A DNA stretch of 64,000 nucleotides, from assembly GCF_947179515.1 (NCBI RefSeq), contig NC_067485.1:11102096-11166095 (forward strand), in the 5' to 3' direction. Source of the DNA: Apodemus sylvaticus. Its lineage: Eukaryota > Chordata > Mammalia > Rodentia > Muridae. The first letter of the stretch is position 1. Every line of letters starts with the position of its first letter. Both the position numbers and the translations under genes were made by a program. Below, in pieces: positions 10,096 to 20,212 of the stretch. The notes under the pieces are model-generated. The model saw nothing but the letters and a program-made list of their open reading frames with translations. It was not told where the DNA came from and searched no databases.

Positions 10096-10353
10096 AAATA
10101 GGGCCATGGTTTCCATTTCAGTTTGGTTCTCAAGATTTACTCTGCCACTGTTTGGATCTCTGCGATTTGTGCATAGCTCAGGGGTTAGGCTGAACCTACT
10201 GCTTGTCCTCACAGAATTGGGGGTCCATATCTTTATCTATATTCCTGGATATTCCTCACACCACCTTTCCAGAAGCCCCCGTCCCACCAATCAGATTTTG
10301 TCAGCTAGAAAGCAGGGCTTTCTTGTGGTGTATCCTTTTGCCTCTGCCTCTAC

Positions 10354-10475
10354 CATGGGAAGTGGGAGAAGGGAGAAAAACGGGGGTGAGGGAGAGGAAG
10401 AAAGGAGGAGCAGTGGATGGGGTGAGGAAGGAGCAGGGTGGGGGAGGGGAGCAAGGAGGGGGAGCAACGGGGGCG
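10354..10475 (+). repeat. GA/GGA-rich purine tract
   Basis: Strand-asymmetric purine-rich stretch with GGAG, GGGGAG and GAGGAAG runs. Frames across it give Gly/Glu/Arg or Pro/Ser low complexity. Confidence 0.75.
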
Positions 10476-10639
10476 GCACATGGCTGCTCACAGATTTTTC
10501 TCTCTTTTTTTTTAATCTGCATTCACTCACCTTTTAGAATTCTCACATAGCAGCTTGTATGTTCTATTTAGAATTTCTAGTCACAGTAAGACTGGGCTGT
10601 CACGCGTTTATATTATCATCTTAGCCTCATTTTTGCCCA

Positions 10640-10850
10640 TTTTGTTGTTGTTGTTGTATCACAAACACTCCTTATATATGCAGGATACAAGTCCCTTGTC
10701 AAGCATTTGCATTATGAATATTGTCTTCTAAGGAATGCCTTTTTAATGTTATTATTGAAGCCTTTCTAGGAAACAAAAGTTTGTGAAGTTCAGTTGGTTT
10801 TTCTTGAATTGTGCCAGTTCGTCCCTGCAAACGGCCCAAAAGATAGGAAA
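10640..10850 (-). mobile_element. ancient L1M ORF2/3' fragment
   Basis: 'ctccttatatatgcaggatacaagtcccttgtcaagcatttgcattatgaatattgtctt' and 'gaaacaaaagtttgtgaagttcagttggttt' (given as separate blocks) are the antisense of the well-known L1M segment ending in atataaagaactcctacaa. The rodent lineage copy is heavily decayed. Confidence 0.65.
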
Positions 10851-11351
10851 AGTCTTATTCGGGTGTTGCACACGGTGGCCCCATGGCCCACTATAGGAGC
10901 CCACACTGAGGACTCACGTGTCTCCATATGTACATCCTGAATCCCAGGGTCAGAGACTCAGGGCTGGAGACACAGCTCTCCAGGTTGAGTCTGTGCCGGG
11001 TCCCTCGGACCAACGTGCCTGAATCCCCTAGCCTCTGTTTGCCAGGAATCCTGTTCCCTGCCCAGAGAGTACACTGTGAGTGGGAGGGATCCTGTGGTCC
11101 CATGGTGAGCACAGCGAAGGTAGGATGTTTGAAACTCCTGATTTCCAGGAGCACGTGGTGCTGGGCACAGGCAGGGTAGGAGAAGATAAGAGATTGTGAA
11201 GGCTGAGTCTGCAGGAGGCAGCAGGGCAGGTCATAGCCAGGCTGGCTGCAGTCACAGCATCTCTGCGGGACAAATGCACAAACACTGGTCCCCAGGATGC
11301 TGTGCGGTGGAGGCGGCCTAGGCCCAGCAGCCCACCAGAACACTGTGGTAG

Positions 11352-11380
11352 TGGACTTCCGGTCCCTCAGGGTGACGTCA
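11352..11380 (+). promoter_or_regulatory. ETS and CRE motif pair
   Basis: ACTTCCGG (ETS/GABP-type) is followed 13 bp later by the perfect CRE palindrome TGACGTCA (11373-11380), with about seven CpGs in the surrounding 110 bp. This pairing is common in TATA-less promoters. No exon could be tied to it. Confidence 0.4.
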
Positions 11381-11750
11381 ACGACGGCCTGCTTCCATGT
11401 CGGAGAAAAATACCTCCCAAACCCTTTGCATTTTCCTTCATGTGCCAGTCCCGGTGCCAGTCACATGTTTGCCCAGAAGCAGCTCCTGGGGTTTTATTGT
11501 CCTGTTTGGACAATACCAAGGCTCACTGTGGTCCATCAGGAGCAGAGCCTTCCCCTCTCCATGCGTCTGGGATCTCCCTGGCAAACTTTTCTTGTTCAGG
11601 GAGGAGCTTTAGTAGAACTTCTATTCTTCATCATCTCAGTGCCCCGTATCAGGGACCCTGTAGGTTAAGGGCGTCAGAATTAGCCAGATGTATAATTGTA
11701 AGAGTGTACACACACCACAGTTCCTCAGAACGCAGTACTTACCGCCTTGT

Positions 11751-11765
11751 CCACAAGGGGGCGAC
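11751..11765 (+). promoter_or_regulatory. CTCF-like motif
   Basis: CCACAAGGGGGCGAC matches the CTCF core at nearly every informative position. Not inside a recognised repeat. Confidence 0.45.
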
Positions 11766-12589
11766 TGATTTCTATTTATTCTGGAAGGTCCCTATTGGGT
11801 CGTCATTAATGATTACTTAAGATGATGTTTCTGTTTCTTTGTGTGTGATTGTTTCAGAGAAACCAAAGCTCCTTATGCAAGGGTGGCGCCATTTTCCTCC
11901 CAGCTGACAACTTTCAGATGGCAGATTGTTTGAAAACATATTTCCGAACCATTTACACACACATCCTCCCCTGCAGTTAGTCACGGGGTGGGGGATGGGG
12001 GCGTCTTCTAACAAATACCACATCTCGACCACGAGAACAGAGTCTTGTGGTCTTCTACCCTGAAATCAGGCAAATTATTTAAATTCACAGGAAAGGGGGA
12101 AAACCGTATTTTTGTCAACATCAAACAGAAAGCATTCTCTCTTTGAACATGTAAATCCCTTAAACATATTCAAGAATTTTAACAAGCATTCCAGAAAGCT
12201 ATCCCGTTACTCTTTGAAGCCCTGGAAGGATTTTCTTAAAGTAGTCACAGGCTCCTCAGGGCTGGAAGGGGCCTTTGCTGTGATGTAGGAGGCGGGAGGT
12301 GCTCAGGCCCCGTGAGTCCCTCTGGTCCAGAAAGGAAAAGCAGTTATCCAGAGCAGGTAGGCCGATGGAGGGTGGGACTCTTCCAGAAAGATGAAAGCTT
12401 GGGTCCATTTCCTATCTGTTCTGCATCATGGGACAGTGTGGTGACCTGCCTGCTCACCCGCCACCTCCTTCTCAAGGAGGAGCTGTAGCTCTGGACTCCA
12501 CAGCTCCATCCAGGGACCATCTCTGGGGGGGTGGGGGGGAGGATGGTCAAGAAACTGAAAAAAACAAAAAACAACAAACAAAACACACA

Positions 12590-13259
12590 CAGTTCACAGT
12601 TCAGCAGTGTCTCCTTTGGAAATGGCAGAATGTTTTCAGAGGCAAGTTATCGATGACACTTTTGTCAATAACGAGGGGGACGATGAGTTAGAGAAATGAA
12701 GCCATCACACGACATGAAAAGGACAACACAGACCTGTGTTTACGGTCATGGAAAATGCCAGAACATTCCACTTACTAAGGGAGGGCTGGCCAAGGAGGTT
12801 CTCCAAGATTCTCACGGAAAGGAACCAGAGAGAGTTCTGGGCCATGGGTCAAACTAGCCGAGTCACTCTGGCTTCTCTGTAGCCACAGTGGTCAGGACCG
12901 CATGGAGCCCACGGGGAGGGAGGGAGGCGGCAGGGAAACAGAACCGGAAGTGGATGCACACAGACAAGCAGGAGCTTTGACAGGAGCATGAAGGAGAAAG
13001 AATCTACGGGGCTGGGAGACAGTCTTTTTACAAAGGACAGTGGGACTATGGGTGTGTATGAGGGGAAAAAACTCAGTATATATGAAAATCAATACAAAAA
13101 TGTAAATAACACCTCAAAACTTTAGGAGGGAAAAGAAGACATGGAAAAAAAACACCATTCGTAACTAGAACAGGGTAAGGGTCTGAGGGCATCGAGAGCG
13201 TCTTGTGGAAAGAGGAAGATCTGGGAAATTAACCCCGTTGAAGTAAAACTTCTGCTTTG
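12590..13259. other. single-copy stretch, no gene recognised
   Basis: Nothing recognised beyond an A/C-rich patch at about 12557-12590. Confidence 0.35.
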
Positions 13260-13274
13260 AAAAACATCCCCCTT

Positions 13275-13479
13275 GGGCTGGAGTGATGGCTCAGTGGTTA
13301 AGAGCACCGACTGCTCTTCCAGAGGTCCTGAGTTCAATTCCCAGCAACCACATGGTGGCTCACAACCATCTGTAAGGGTCTCTTCTGGTGTGTCTGAAGA
13401 CAGCAACAGTGTACTCATATGAATAAAATAAATTAAAAAACAAAAACAAAAAAAAACCTTTAAGAAAAAAAAAAGAAAG
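13275..13479 (+). mobile_element. B2 SINE
   Basis: Classic B2 (gggctggagtgatggctcag ... gcaaccacatggtggctcac ... tctggtgtgtctgaagacag) with AATAAA-containing A-rich tail. A 13-bp perfect duplication, aaaaacatccccc, flanks it (13260-13272 and 13480-13492). The 'gggatctgatgccc' block after 'ctgtaa' is shortened. Confidence 0.95.
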
Positions 13480-13686
13480 AAAAACATCCCCCCAAAAGGA
13501 AGGAAAGCAACATAAAAAAGGGGGAAAAATAGGAAAACAAAAAACCTCGCAGAGCATGTGTGTGACAAGTCACTACAGGACTGTAGAACTGACCCTGACT
13601 GGGAAAGCACGCCACAGCTCGGTTAGAGAGTGGATGAATGACCAGAGGAGACAGTTCGCCAGACTGCCTGCAGGTGACCTGTAAGG

Positions 13687-13770
13687 TCCCCGAGAAAGTG
13701 CCTCAGAGGGTAAAGGTGCTTGTTGCCACGCGTGATGATTTCGGTGGATCCTAAAACTCATGGTGGGAGG
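13687..13770 (+). mobile_element. B4-type SINE head
   Basis: 'aaagtgcctcagagggtaaaggtgcttgttgcc' then 'tcggtggatcctaaaactcatggtggg' follows the ID/tRNA-derived head of B4-type SINEs. It is cut off where an antisense B1-like block starts. Confidence 0.55.
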
Positions 13771-13796
13771 AAAGAAAGAAGCCTCCTACCTTCTTT

Positions 13797-13912
13797 TCTG
13801 ACCTCCAGGCTGACCTTGAAGTCACTGTGGAGCTGAGGATGACCTCGAACTTCTGATCCTCCTGCCTTTTCCTCCCAAGTCGTGGTTTTACAGACGTGCT
13901 TCACCGAGCCTG
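13797..13912 (-). mobile_element. old B1-like SINE
   Basis: Antisense B1 order: 'ctgaggatgacctcgaacttctgatcctcctgcc', 'cctcccaagtcgtggttttacagacgtgcttcaccgagcctgg'. Diverged, no clear duplication; could belong to the adjacent B4 piece. Confidence 0.65.
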
Positions 13913-13919
13913 GTTTGAG

Positions 13920-15700
13920 GCAGTTTGGGGGTAGGTTGGACCCATGGCTTCACGCATGTGAGGCAAACAGCCTGCCAGCGGAGCCGCCCTTCATTGCTGG
14001 TTAGAACCTCATGTGAATCTCAAGATCTCCAGATTCAAAGTTTAGTTTTAAAGGACAGAGCGTGAAACTGCCCTGAAAACCAGAAGCTGTGGACATGTGT
14101 CCCAGCAGACGCGTATCCTGGGGCTTTGCCAGAGCCTCACGTTTGCTGGTCGTCTAGAAGAGGTGGTCAGGTCCTAGGTGTACTGTGCATACCTGGATGA
14201 TATGAAGGACACAGCAACCCTTCCTCCCTTCGGTTCAGGGTTGCTGGTCAGAGTGTGAAGCAGGGATGGCCAGCAGGGCCGGGTTCCCTGGGAGGCACCC
14301 TCAACACTCAGGCCGTCCTACACAAGTGAGATCTTGCAGTCAGTTAACATCCATCAGCAAGTGGCAAATGAGCAGGCACTAGTAATTAAAGCTCACACAT
14401 TCTTTCTCTCCAGAGTCGCCCTTTGCAGGGTTTAGAGTCCTTAACAAGAACAGCTTTCTCCAATTAAACAACCGCAGGTAGCTTTTGCACAAATCTCAGC
14501 TGTCCGCCTAGTAGCCGGAAGGTAAACACGGCACGACTTAGCGCTCTGAAAGGTCCAAGACAAATGCTATTTTGATCTGTCAGCTGCTCCTAATGAGGAC
14601 ACAGCTATCAGAGAAGTAAACAAGCCATCAGTCTGAGAGGACCTTCTCACAGTGCTGAGTGAAGTGGCTGGAAAAACTCACCAGGCAGCAAGCAGGCAGC
14701 AAAGGCCTGAGGGAAGAGCAGCAGTGAACCACAGAGCCAGAGCAAGGCCTCAGAGGAAGCGGGAATCCTGGTCGGGCTTGGCTCTCTGGGAAGGAGGCTC
14801 TCAGCAGCACAACGCGAACAGAAGATCCAACCCAGTGGCCTTCCCTTCTCTACCTGGAATACAAGGCGCCATGTTGGACCTCTGGGCCTAGGCACTTGCT
14901 CTGTCCCATGTGGGTGGCCTGCCTCCAGGTCTGCACTTAGTGGGTCCCTCCTACCCTTCCTCTTCCTCAGGAGAATCACTGTCTCTCAACTGGCCTCTAG
15001 GCCCACCTCCAGCCACACGGTCCCTGGCTGTCTCCTCAGAGCACTGCCTCGGGGAGCACGCTGCTTGTCTGGCAGCCTTCTGAGGCCCTCAAAGTGGACG
15101 AGGCTGTTGATCTGTGTGTGTCTTATTCACCCCATGCCTGCCAGCTTCACCGAACGCCTGCCGAGAACCAATAGGGCTGCCTCCACACTAGAGGCTTCAG
15201 TCTGTCAGAAGAGCTTGGTGTTTCCTCCAAAAATCCCTCTCCAGGAGTTTCAAAGGCAAAAGTAAGTCCTTCTCACCTTGTGAGGAATAAGCTTGGAAGG
15301 GCAGGGCAGCAGGCCTAAGGCTGCTGAGAGGCTGGCCTCTGCTCCTCTGGTACCCAGGTCTCTGCTACCTGCCCTGCCCACCTCCACCCAACAGCTCAGG
15401 CCGCAGCCAGTCACTGCCCCCTTTACTGGGCAGACTGACCCCAACAGATCCGCCTTTTCTGAGGACAGAGCAGCTGGTGAGCTCTAATGCCTCTCCTTCA
15501 ATGGCAGATGCTGTCTCTAGAACCAGCTCCCTCTAAGGGAGGGTCAGAACTGGTCACCACCAGAACAATCAGATCCTAGCCTGGCCCTACCAATCACTCG
15601 CCTACTCCGTGAGGAAAGGGCCTTCCTGACTCTGGCCCCTACATCCCAGTTGGTCAGTTTTGCCCTGTTCAGGGCTCCCGCAGGATGGGGCTGGAGACTT
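13920..15700. other. single-copy stretch, no gene recognised
   Basis: No repeat family seen. Splice-donor-like GTAAGTC occurs on the plus strand at 15262 and GTGAGTTTT on the minus strand near 14680, but neither could be paired with a convincing exon. Confidence 0.35.
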
Positions 15701-15728
15701 GCTTCCCCTATAAAGACAGATCCCTTCC

Positions 15729-16492
15729 TTGGCATTTCATCTAGGCTCCACCCCACAGTTACCTGGCAGTAGCCAGGTGTGCCTGACTCACTATAAAAGG
15801 GGTTGTTGGCCCCTCCTCACTCTCCTGTTCTGTTCTGTTCTGGTCTGGTCTCTTCCCTTCTCTCCCCTTCCCTTCTCTCCCCTTCTCTCCCCTTCCCTTC
15901 CCTTCCCCCTTCCCTTTCCCCTTCCCTTTCCCCTTCTTCCCTTTCCCCTTCTTCCCTTTCCCCTTCTTCCCTTTCCCCTTCTTCCCTTTCCCCTTCTTCC
16001 CTTTTCCCCTTCTTCCCTTTTCCCCTTCTTCCCTTTTCCCCTTTTCCCCTTCTTCCCTTTTCCCCTTCTTCCCTTTTCCCCTTCTTCCCCTTTCCCCTTT
16101 CCCCTTTCCCCTTCCCCCCTTCCCCCTTCCCCCCTTCTCCCCTTCCCCCCTCCCCCTTCCCCCTTCCCCCCTTCCCCCCTTCCCCCCTTTCCCCCTTTCC
16201 CCCTTCCTTCCCCCTTTCCCCCTTTCCCCCCCTTCCCCCTTCCCCCTTCCCCCTTCCTTCCCCCTTTCCCCCTTTCCCCCCTTCCCCCTTCCCCCTTCCC
16301 CCTTCCTTCCCCCTTCCCCCTTTCCCCCTTTCCCCCTTCCCCCTTCCCCTTTCCCCCTTTCCCCCCTTCCCCCTTCCCCCTTCCCCTTTCCCCCTTTCCC
16401 CCCTTCCCCCTTCCCCCTTCCCCCTTCCCCCTTCCCCTTTCCCCTTTCCCCTTTCCCCTTTCCCCTTCCCCTTCCCCTTTCCCCTCCCCCTC

Positions 16493-16534
<42 letters not shown>

Positions 16535-16672
16535 CCTTTCAACTCCCCCTCCCCATCCCATACCCTAAATAAACTGTTGTCCTGTGGATGATCCTTTAGG
16601 GGAAGGGACGCCTCAGCATGGACCCGTAGAGGCACCCACTTCCCCCACACCATACCATGCCTCCATCAAACA
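15729..16672 (+). mobile_element. RLTR10-like solo ERV LTR (candidate)
   Basis: The order of elements is that of an ERVK LTR: a U3 end 'aggctccaccccacagttacctgg', a TATA element (cactataaaaggggttg, about 15790-15806), a pyrimidine-rich R region, AATAAA at about 16567, and the U5-like text 'gggacgcctcagcatggacccgtagaggca' ending near 'ccatcaaaca'. No internal retroviral genes follow, so it would be a solo LTR. The family name is from memory. The 5' edge is uncertain and no target-site duplication was confirmed. Confidence 0.55.
15850..16531 (+). repeat. expanded polypyrimidine minisatellite (TTCCC)n with (CT)n end
   Basis: About 640 bp of almost pure pyrimidine built from TTCCCCT, TTCCCC and CTTCCCT units, followed by about 19 CT dinucleotides. 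It yields two long open frames (about 260-280 codons of Pro/Ser/Phe on the plus strand, Gly/Lys/Arg/Glu on the minus) that are artefacts of composition. Confidence 0.95.
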
Positions 16673-16965
16673 TATAAAACACAACTCCCTTAGCTAAGGC
16701 TGATTGGGAAACCTTGCAGCTCAAGACCACCCCAGTCCCCACAGGTCAAGCTCTGACTGGGAAGAGGTGGTTGGTACTAAGTTTGGATCTCCCTTGAGTG
16801 GGCCTCAAGGGAATTAGATGGAGCAAAGCAGGCTCTGGAAGTTAAGATGTGGCTTTGAAGAAGCTGCGTGTCAGCATCCTAAGCCTGCCTCTTCCTCTGA
16901 ATCTGAAGGCAACTCCAGTGGCAGCTAATGGAATTAAACAGCCACATAAAAACACTGAGTACCAG

Positions 16966-17160
16966 GGCTGGAGCAGTGGCTCAACAGTTAGGAGCACTCG
17001 TTGCTCTTCCAGAGGACCTGGGTTCAATCCCCAGCACCCACATGGCCGCTCTCAACTGCTGCAACTCCCAGTCCCATGGGTACTTCACCCTCTTCTGGAC
17101 TCTGAGCAGCAGACAAACTTGCAGACAAAACACCCATGCACATAAAGTACATCTTAAAAA
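16966..17160 (+). mobile_element. B3 (B2-related) SINE
   Basis: Head gggctggagcagtggctcaac, 'gctcttccagaggacctggg', 'cagcacccacatggccgctc', 'ctcttctggactctgagcag' and 'gcagacaaaacacccatgcaca'. Imperfect flanking duplications (acactgagtacc before, atactgagtgcc after) mark the ends. Confidence 0.9.
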
Positions 17161-17553
17161 TATACTGAGTGCCTGGCACAGGGATGTGTGGCTTAGAAAG
17201 ATGGTGTTGGCAATGGACGAAGGTGAACATGAACCATCCATTAGAAAGAATGATCTCTCCTTATACCAAGATGGACAGGTAATTTGTGAGAGACTTGTTA
17301 GGAAACAAGGGATGTATTGAGTAGATAAAAAGCTCCTCCGAAACAGCCAGCATGGCAAGATAACCCAGGGTGCAGTAGTGGGGTGTACACCATGGTGGTA
17401 ACCAACCGCTCTCTAATTGGACTTAAGACCCATTCAGTAAGAGCTAAGCTTGCTTGGTATCAGAAACCTAGTCAACTATACAGGGTTAGTGAAGTCATGT
17501 ATCTTGAAGGAGAATCTACAACCATGTTACTAGACCAGCACGTTCCCTAACTA

Positions 17554-17680
17554 CATCCTAAATATTTGTCTTTATACCCACAGACAAATGTGGTCCTCGC
17601 CTCTCCTTAAGGAAACTTCTCTTTGCAACAGACAGAGACTATTACAGAACACTAGAGCCAAGCAAAAAGCACTTATACAT
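17554..17680 (+). repeat. L1 3' UTR internal duplicate, copy 1
   Basis: Starts catcctaaatatttgtcttt and runs through 'aacttctctttgcaacagac' to 'actagagccaagcaaaa'. Its partner starts at 18000. Confidence 0.85.
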
Positions 17681-17999
17681 CTACTACCCCTGCACCTGTA
17701 GTTCAGGGATCATTTTAGGGCCAGAGGATCAGGGAGTTTGCTGTGAGGATCTATCTTCTAGTATGTCAGAGGCTACATCCATAAAGTCTTACCAACATGG
17801 TTCCCTGAACATGAATTGAACAAGGACAACAATAATAGACAGACAGTGAAGGCAAGGATGGGTCGTGGGTGGCACAGGGCATCAATCCTCCATAGAGAAC
17901 TACATGCAACTAAGAATCCCGAGAATGGAAGAAAAAGTCTTCCCCACGGAAGGGCAGACCAATTTGTTAGCCAAAATACCACATGGTCAGCCCTAAAAG

Positions 18000-18125
18000 C
18001 ATCCTAAATATTTGTCTTTATACACACACAGATATATGTGGTCCTCATCTCTTCTCAAAGAAAATTCTCTTTGCAACAGAGACTATTACAGAAGACTAGA
18101 GCCAATCAAAATACAGTTGTACGTC
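18000..18125 (+). repeat. L1 3' UTR internal duplicate, copy 2
   Basis: Same block as 17554-17680 with scattered substitutions (tatacacacacagatatatg in place of tatacccacagacaaatg), placed between 'cagccctaaaag' and the normal 3' UTR continuation 'gtaacattatgcagatac'. Confidence 0.85.
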
Positions 18126-18339
18126 TCCATCCCAATGTTACCTATGAGTAACATTATGCAGATACACAAAACATGTACATCCTATACACATGTAACAACA
18201 ATTAATGAAAAGGGGGCCATGAATCTGAAAGGGAGCAGGAGAAGGGTGCCTGAGGGGGTTTGGAGAGAGGAAGAGGAAGGGGAAATGATGTAGTTGTCGT
18301 ATAATCTCAAAAATAAGTAATTTTATAAAAGCACTCTAG

Positions 18340-19500
18340 CCTTGGAAACAGTGTTGTACCTGCCCTAGGGAGACATTTTAATGCCAGATAAATCTAGAGT
18401 CCCGCCACACTGAGATATTCTTGGAATCTATGTGTCCATCCCTGGTTACCTTTAACCTCTTCCAAGTGAGGACAAGATGGTCATTTGGGGGACTGGCAAG
18501 CAGATGGTCAGAGTCTCACTGGAGGGCACATGTGAAGGGTGCGTGAGGGTCCGTGATAAAGACAGGCTGCAGCCATGCAGAGCGAGGGCTGGGGAGCAGG
18601 GGCTGCGGTACAGACCGCTGCTGTGATTATCGCTGTTTACAGAAACGTCTGCTCACAGGCAGGCTCTGGGACGATTAGGAAGGGGAGATTAAAAACAGTT
18701 GATTTGGTTGAGTGATGGGATTTGGGGTGATTAAAGCAGCGGTCTGTTACGGTTGTTACCATGCGGTTTGTGCAAGTTTTTAAGCAGAAAAAGAGAAAGA
18801 ATTGAAACGGAGTACACATGCCTCAGGGGTCCCCTGAAGCTGCTCCCCGACCCTGAAGCTGCTCCCCGTCCGTCCCTACGACTTATCATTAAAATGCATC
18901 TAGCTCCAACATGGCTAGCAAAGCAGGGTTTGAAAAAATAAAGTAGGGGTTGAAACATTGAATCTGTTATTGCACAAAAGTTTCCAGAGAGGCAGGTGGT
19001 AGAAGATACATTTGTTGTATCAAGCTGGCTGATGGGAACGCGAAGGCCATATCACCTTTTAAAGAGCTGACTTCCTAGCTGGCTTGGGGGCAGGTTTGGA
19101 AGGTGGGCAATCACAATTCACCAGCTGCTTCCTATAGTGGGGTGATCAAATGATTATACCTGATGCATCACTATGCAACTCCTGACATTTTTTATGATGG
19201 ACACACTAGGGAGGACAGCACTTGATTCCTGTGGAAGACAAGGGTTGGGTGAGGTTGAATGGAATCAGCCATCAAGGAACCTCTGCTGAGCTTTGTCCTG
19301 TTACCAACAGAATGGGAAGCGGTCACTATGACGGCAAATACAGCCTCAGGTCCTCAGGTAGAGGCAGGGTGTGGGGAGTACCTCTTCCTCAGGCACACAG
19401 CTGACTACATGGTCTTGTTAGAACAACAGGTGCTACATAGCAAGCAGAATGGTTCTTAAAGGATTAATGGTCATATCTAGAGGTGACTCCCTGTGTGCAG
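18340..19500. other. single-copy stretch, no gene recognised
   Basis: No repeat family or exon recognised, apart from a 19-bp tandem duplication at 18832-18869. Confidence 0.35.
18832..18869 (+). repeat. 19-bp tandem duplication
   Basis: ccctgaagctgctccccga is followed immediately by the same 19 bases with a final t. Confidence 0.95.
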
Positions 19501-19509
19501 CCAGAGTGG

Positions 19510-20212
19510 AGTTGCTGAACTCTGCACACAAGAGCCCAGGGAAGTTCTGGTTTCATTAGAGACTCAGTGGTGTCATGTGATATTTTTCTGGAAACTGTCT
19601 TATGAGGGGATATTTTGCTGAAGCAGACATGTATGTGAGAGAATGTCTTGCTGAGAACAGATGTGGCGTTTTTCTGGAAGCTGCCTGGTGAAAGGGCACA
19701 TGATGTTTTGCTGGAGCAGACACTTGAGAGGATATGATGTTTGGAAAGACTGTAAGTATAAAACAAACAGTGGTGGAAAACTTTTGCACTGGATCGCCTT
19801 GCAACTCTTTGCTGGTCTTCGTTGGGCTTTGCCGAGACTGGTCTCAACGCTGTGTGGTATTGGTTCACCTTGCTTTCTTTGCTGACCTTCATTTGTTGTG
19901 AATTTGGGGGAGAGAAATACACCAAAGAACTATTGGAAGTGCTTCTTGCCACTTCCACTGACTCGACCCTATCAGCAGAGCCTCACAGTTTCTTCTGCTC
20001 TGAGCCACTGCACTGCTACTGATTCCTGTTTGGTATTTCTTGAGAGGACTGAACTGCCACTGCTGATTTGTGTTTGTGTTTTGCTAGTGGACTGGACTGC
20101 TAACAACAAAGATTGGAATTACCACAAAGAACTATCTCTAAATAGGACCACACCCTCTGTTCCCTATGTTGGGAGGTTGAGGCATTAAAGAAACACAATT
20201 AGAGTAGGTTTT
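19510..20212 (+). mobile_element. ERV LTR-like element, family X copy 1
   Basis: Contains several ~35-bp related units of the form 'ttttgctgaagcagacat...gag', a TATA element (gtataaaaca, about 19757), and an end region 'caaagaactatctctaaatagg ... gttgggaggttgaggc'. It is clearly related in reverse orientation to 22739-23548, 47274-47806 and 63098-63937. TATA placement suggests the plus strand is sense. No gag/pol/env is present. The Repbase family name could not be assigned with certainty. Confidence 0.65.

Larger units (their letters stand above)
10870..12590. other. single-copy stretch with motif clusters
   Basis: No repeat family or coding family recognised over about 1.7 kb. It contains an ETS plus CRE pair at 11352-11380 and a CTCF-like site at 11751-11765. 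Open frames up to about 170 codons exist on both strands but have no recognisable domains. Confidence 0.35.
17350..18335 (+). mobile_element. rodent L1 (Lx-type) 3' UTR
   Basis: Blocks typical of the Lx/L1 rodent 3' UTR appear in order: 'caccatggtggtaaccaacc', 'ctaattggacttaagaccc', 'gaggatcagggagtttgctg', 'cataaagtcttaccaacatgg', 'gaattgaacaaggacaac', 'gaactacatgcaactaag', and the end 'ggggccatgaatctgaaag' to 'tataatctcaaaaataag'. There is no ORF2 part, so the copy is 5'-truncated. A ~125-bp block occurs twice (see the repeat entries at 17554 and 18000). Confidence 0.8.

Noticed and set aside
13122..13610. 162-codon minus-strand frame with hydrophobic stretch
   Set aside because: Crosses a B2 and its poly(A) tail; the hydrophobic part is Phe/Lys low complexity.
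15850..16531. CRISPR or satellite array
   Set aside because: Units are not separated by unique spacers and the genome is mammalian; it is a simple pyrimidine repeat.
15729..16591. Open frames of 256-279 codons on both strands
   Set aside because: Pure low complexity (Pro/Ser/Phe or Gly/Lys/Arg/Glu) created by the polypyrimidine repeat; no stop because the repeat lacks stop codons.
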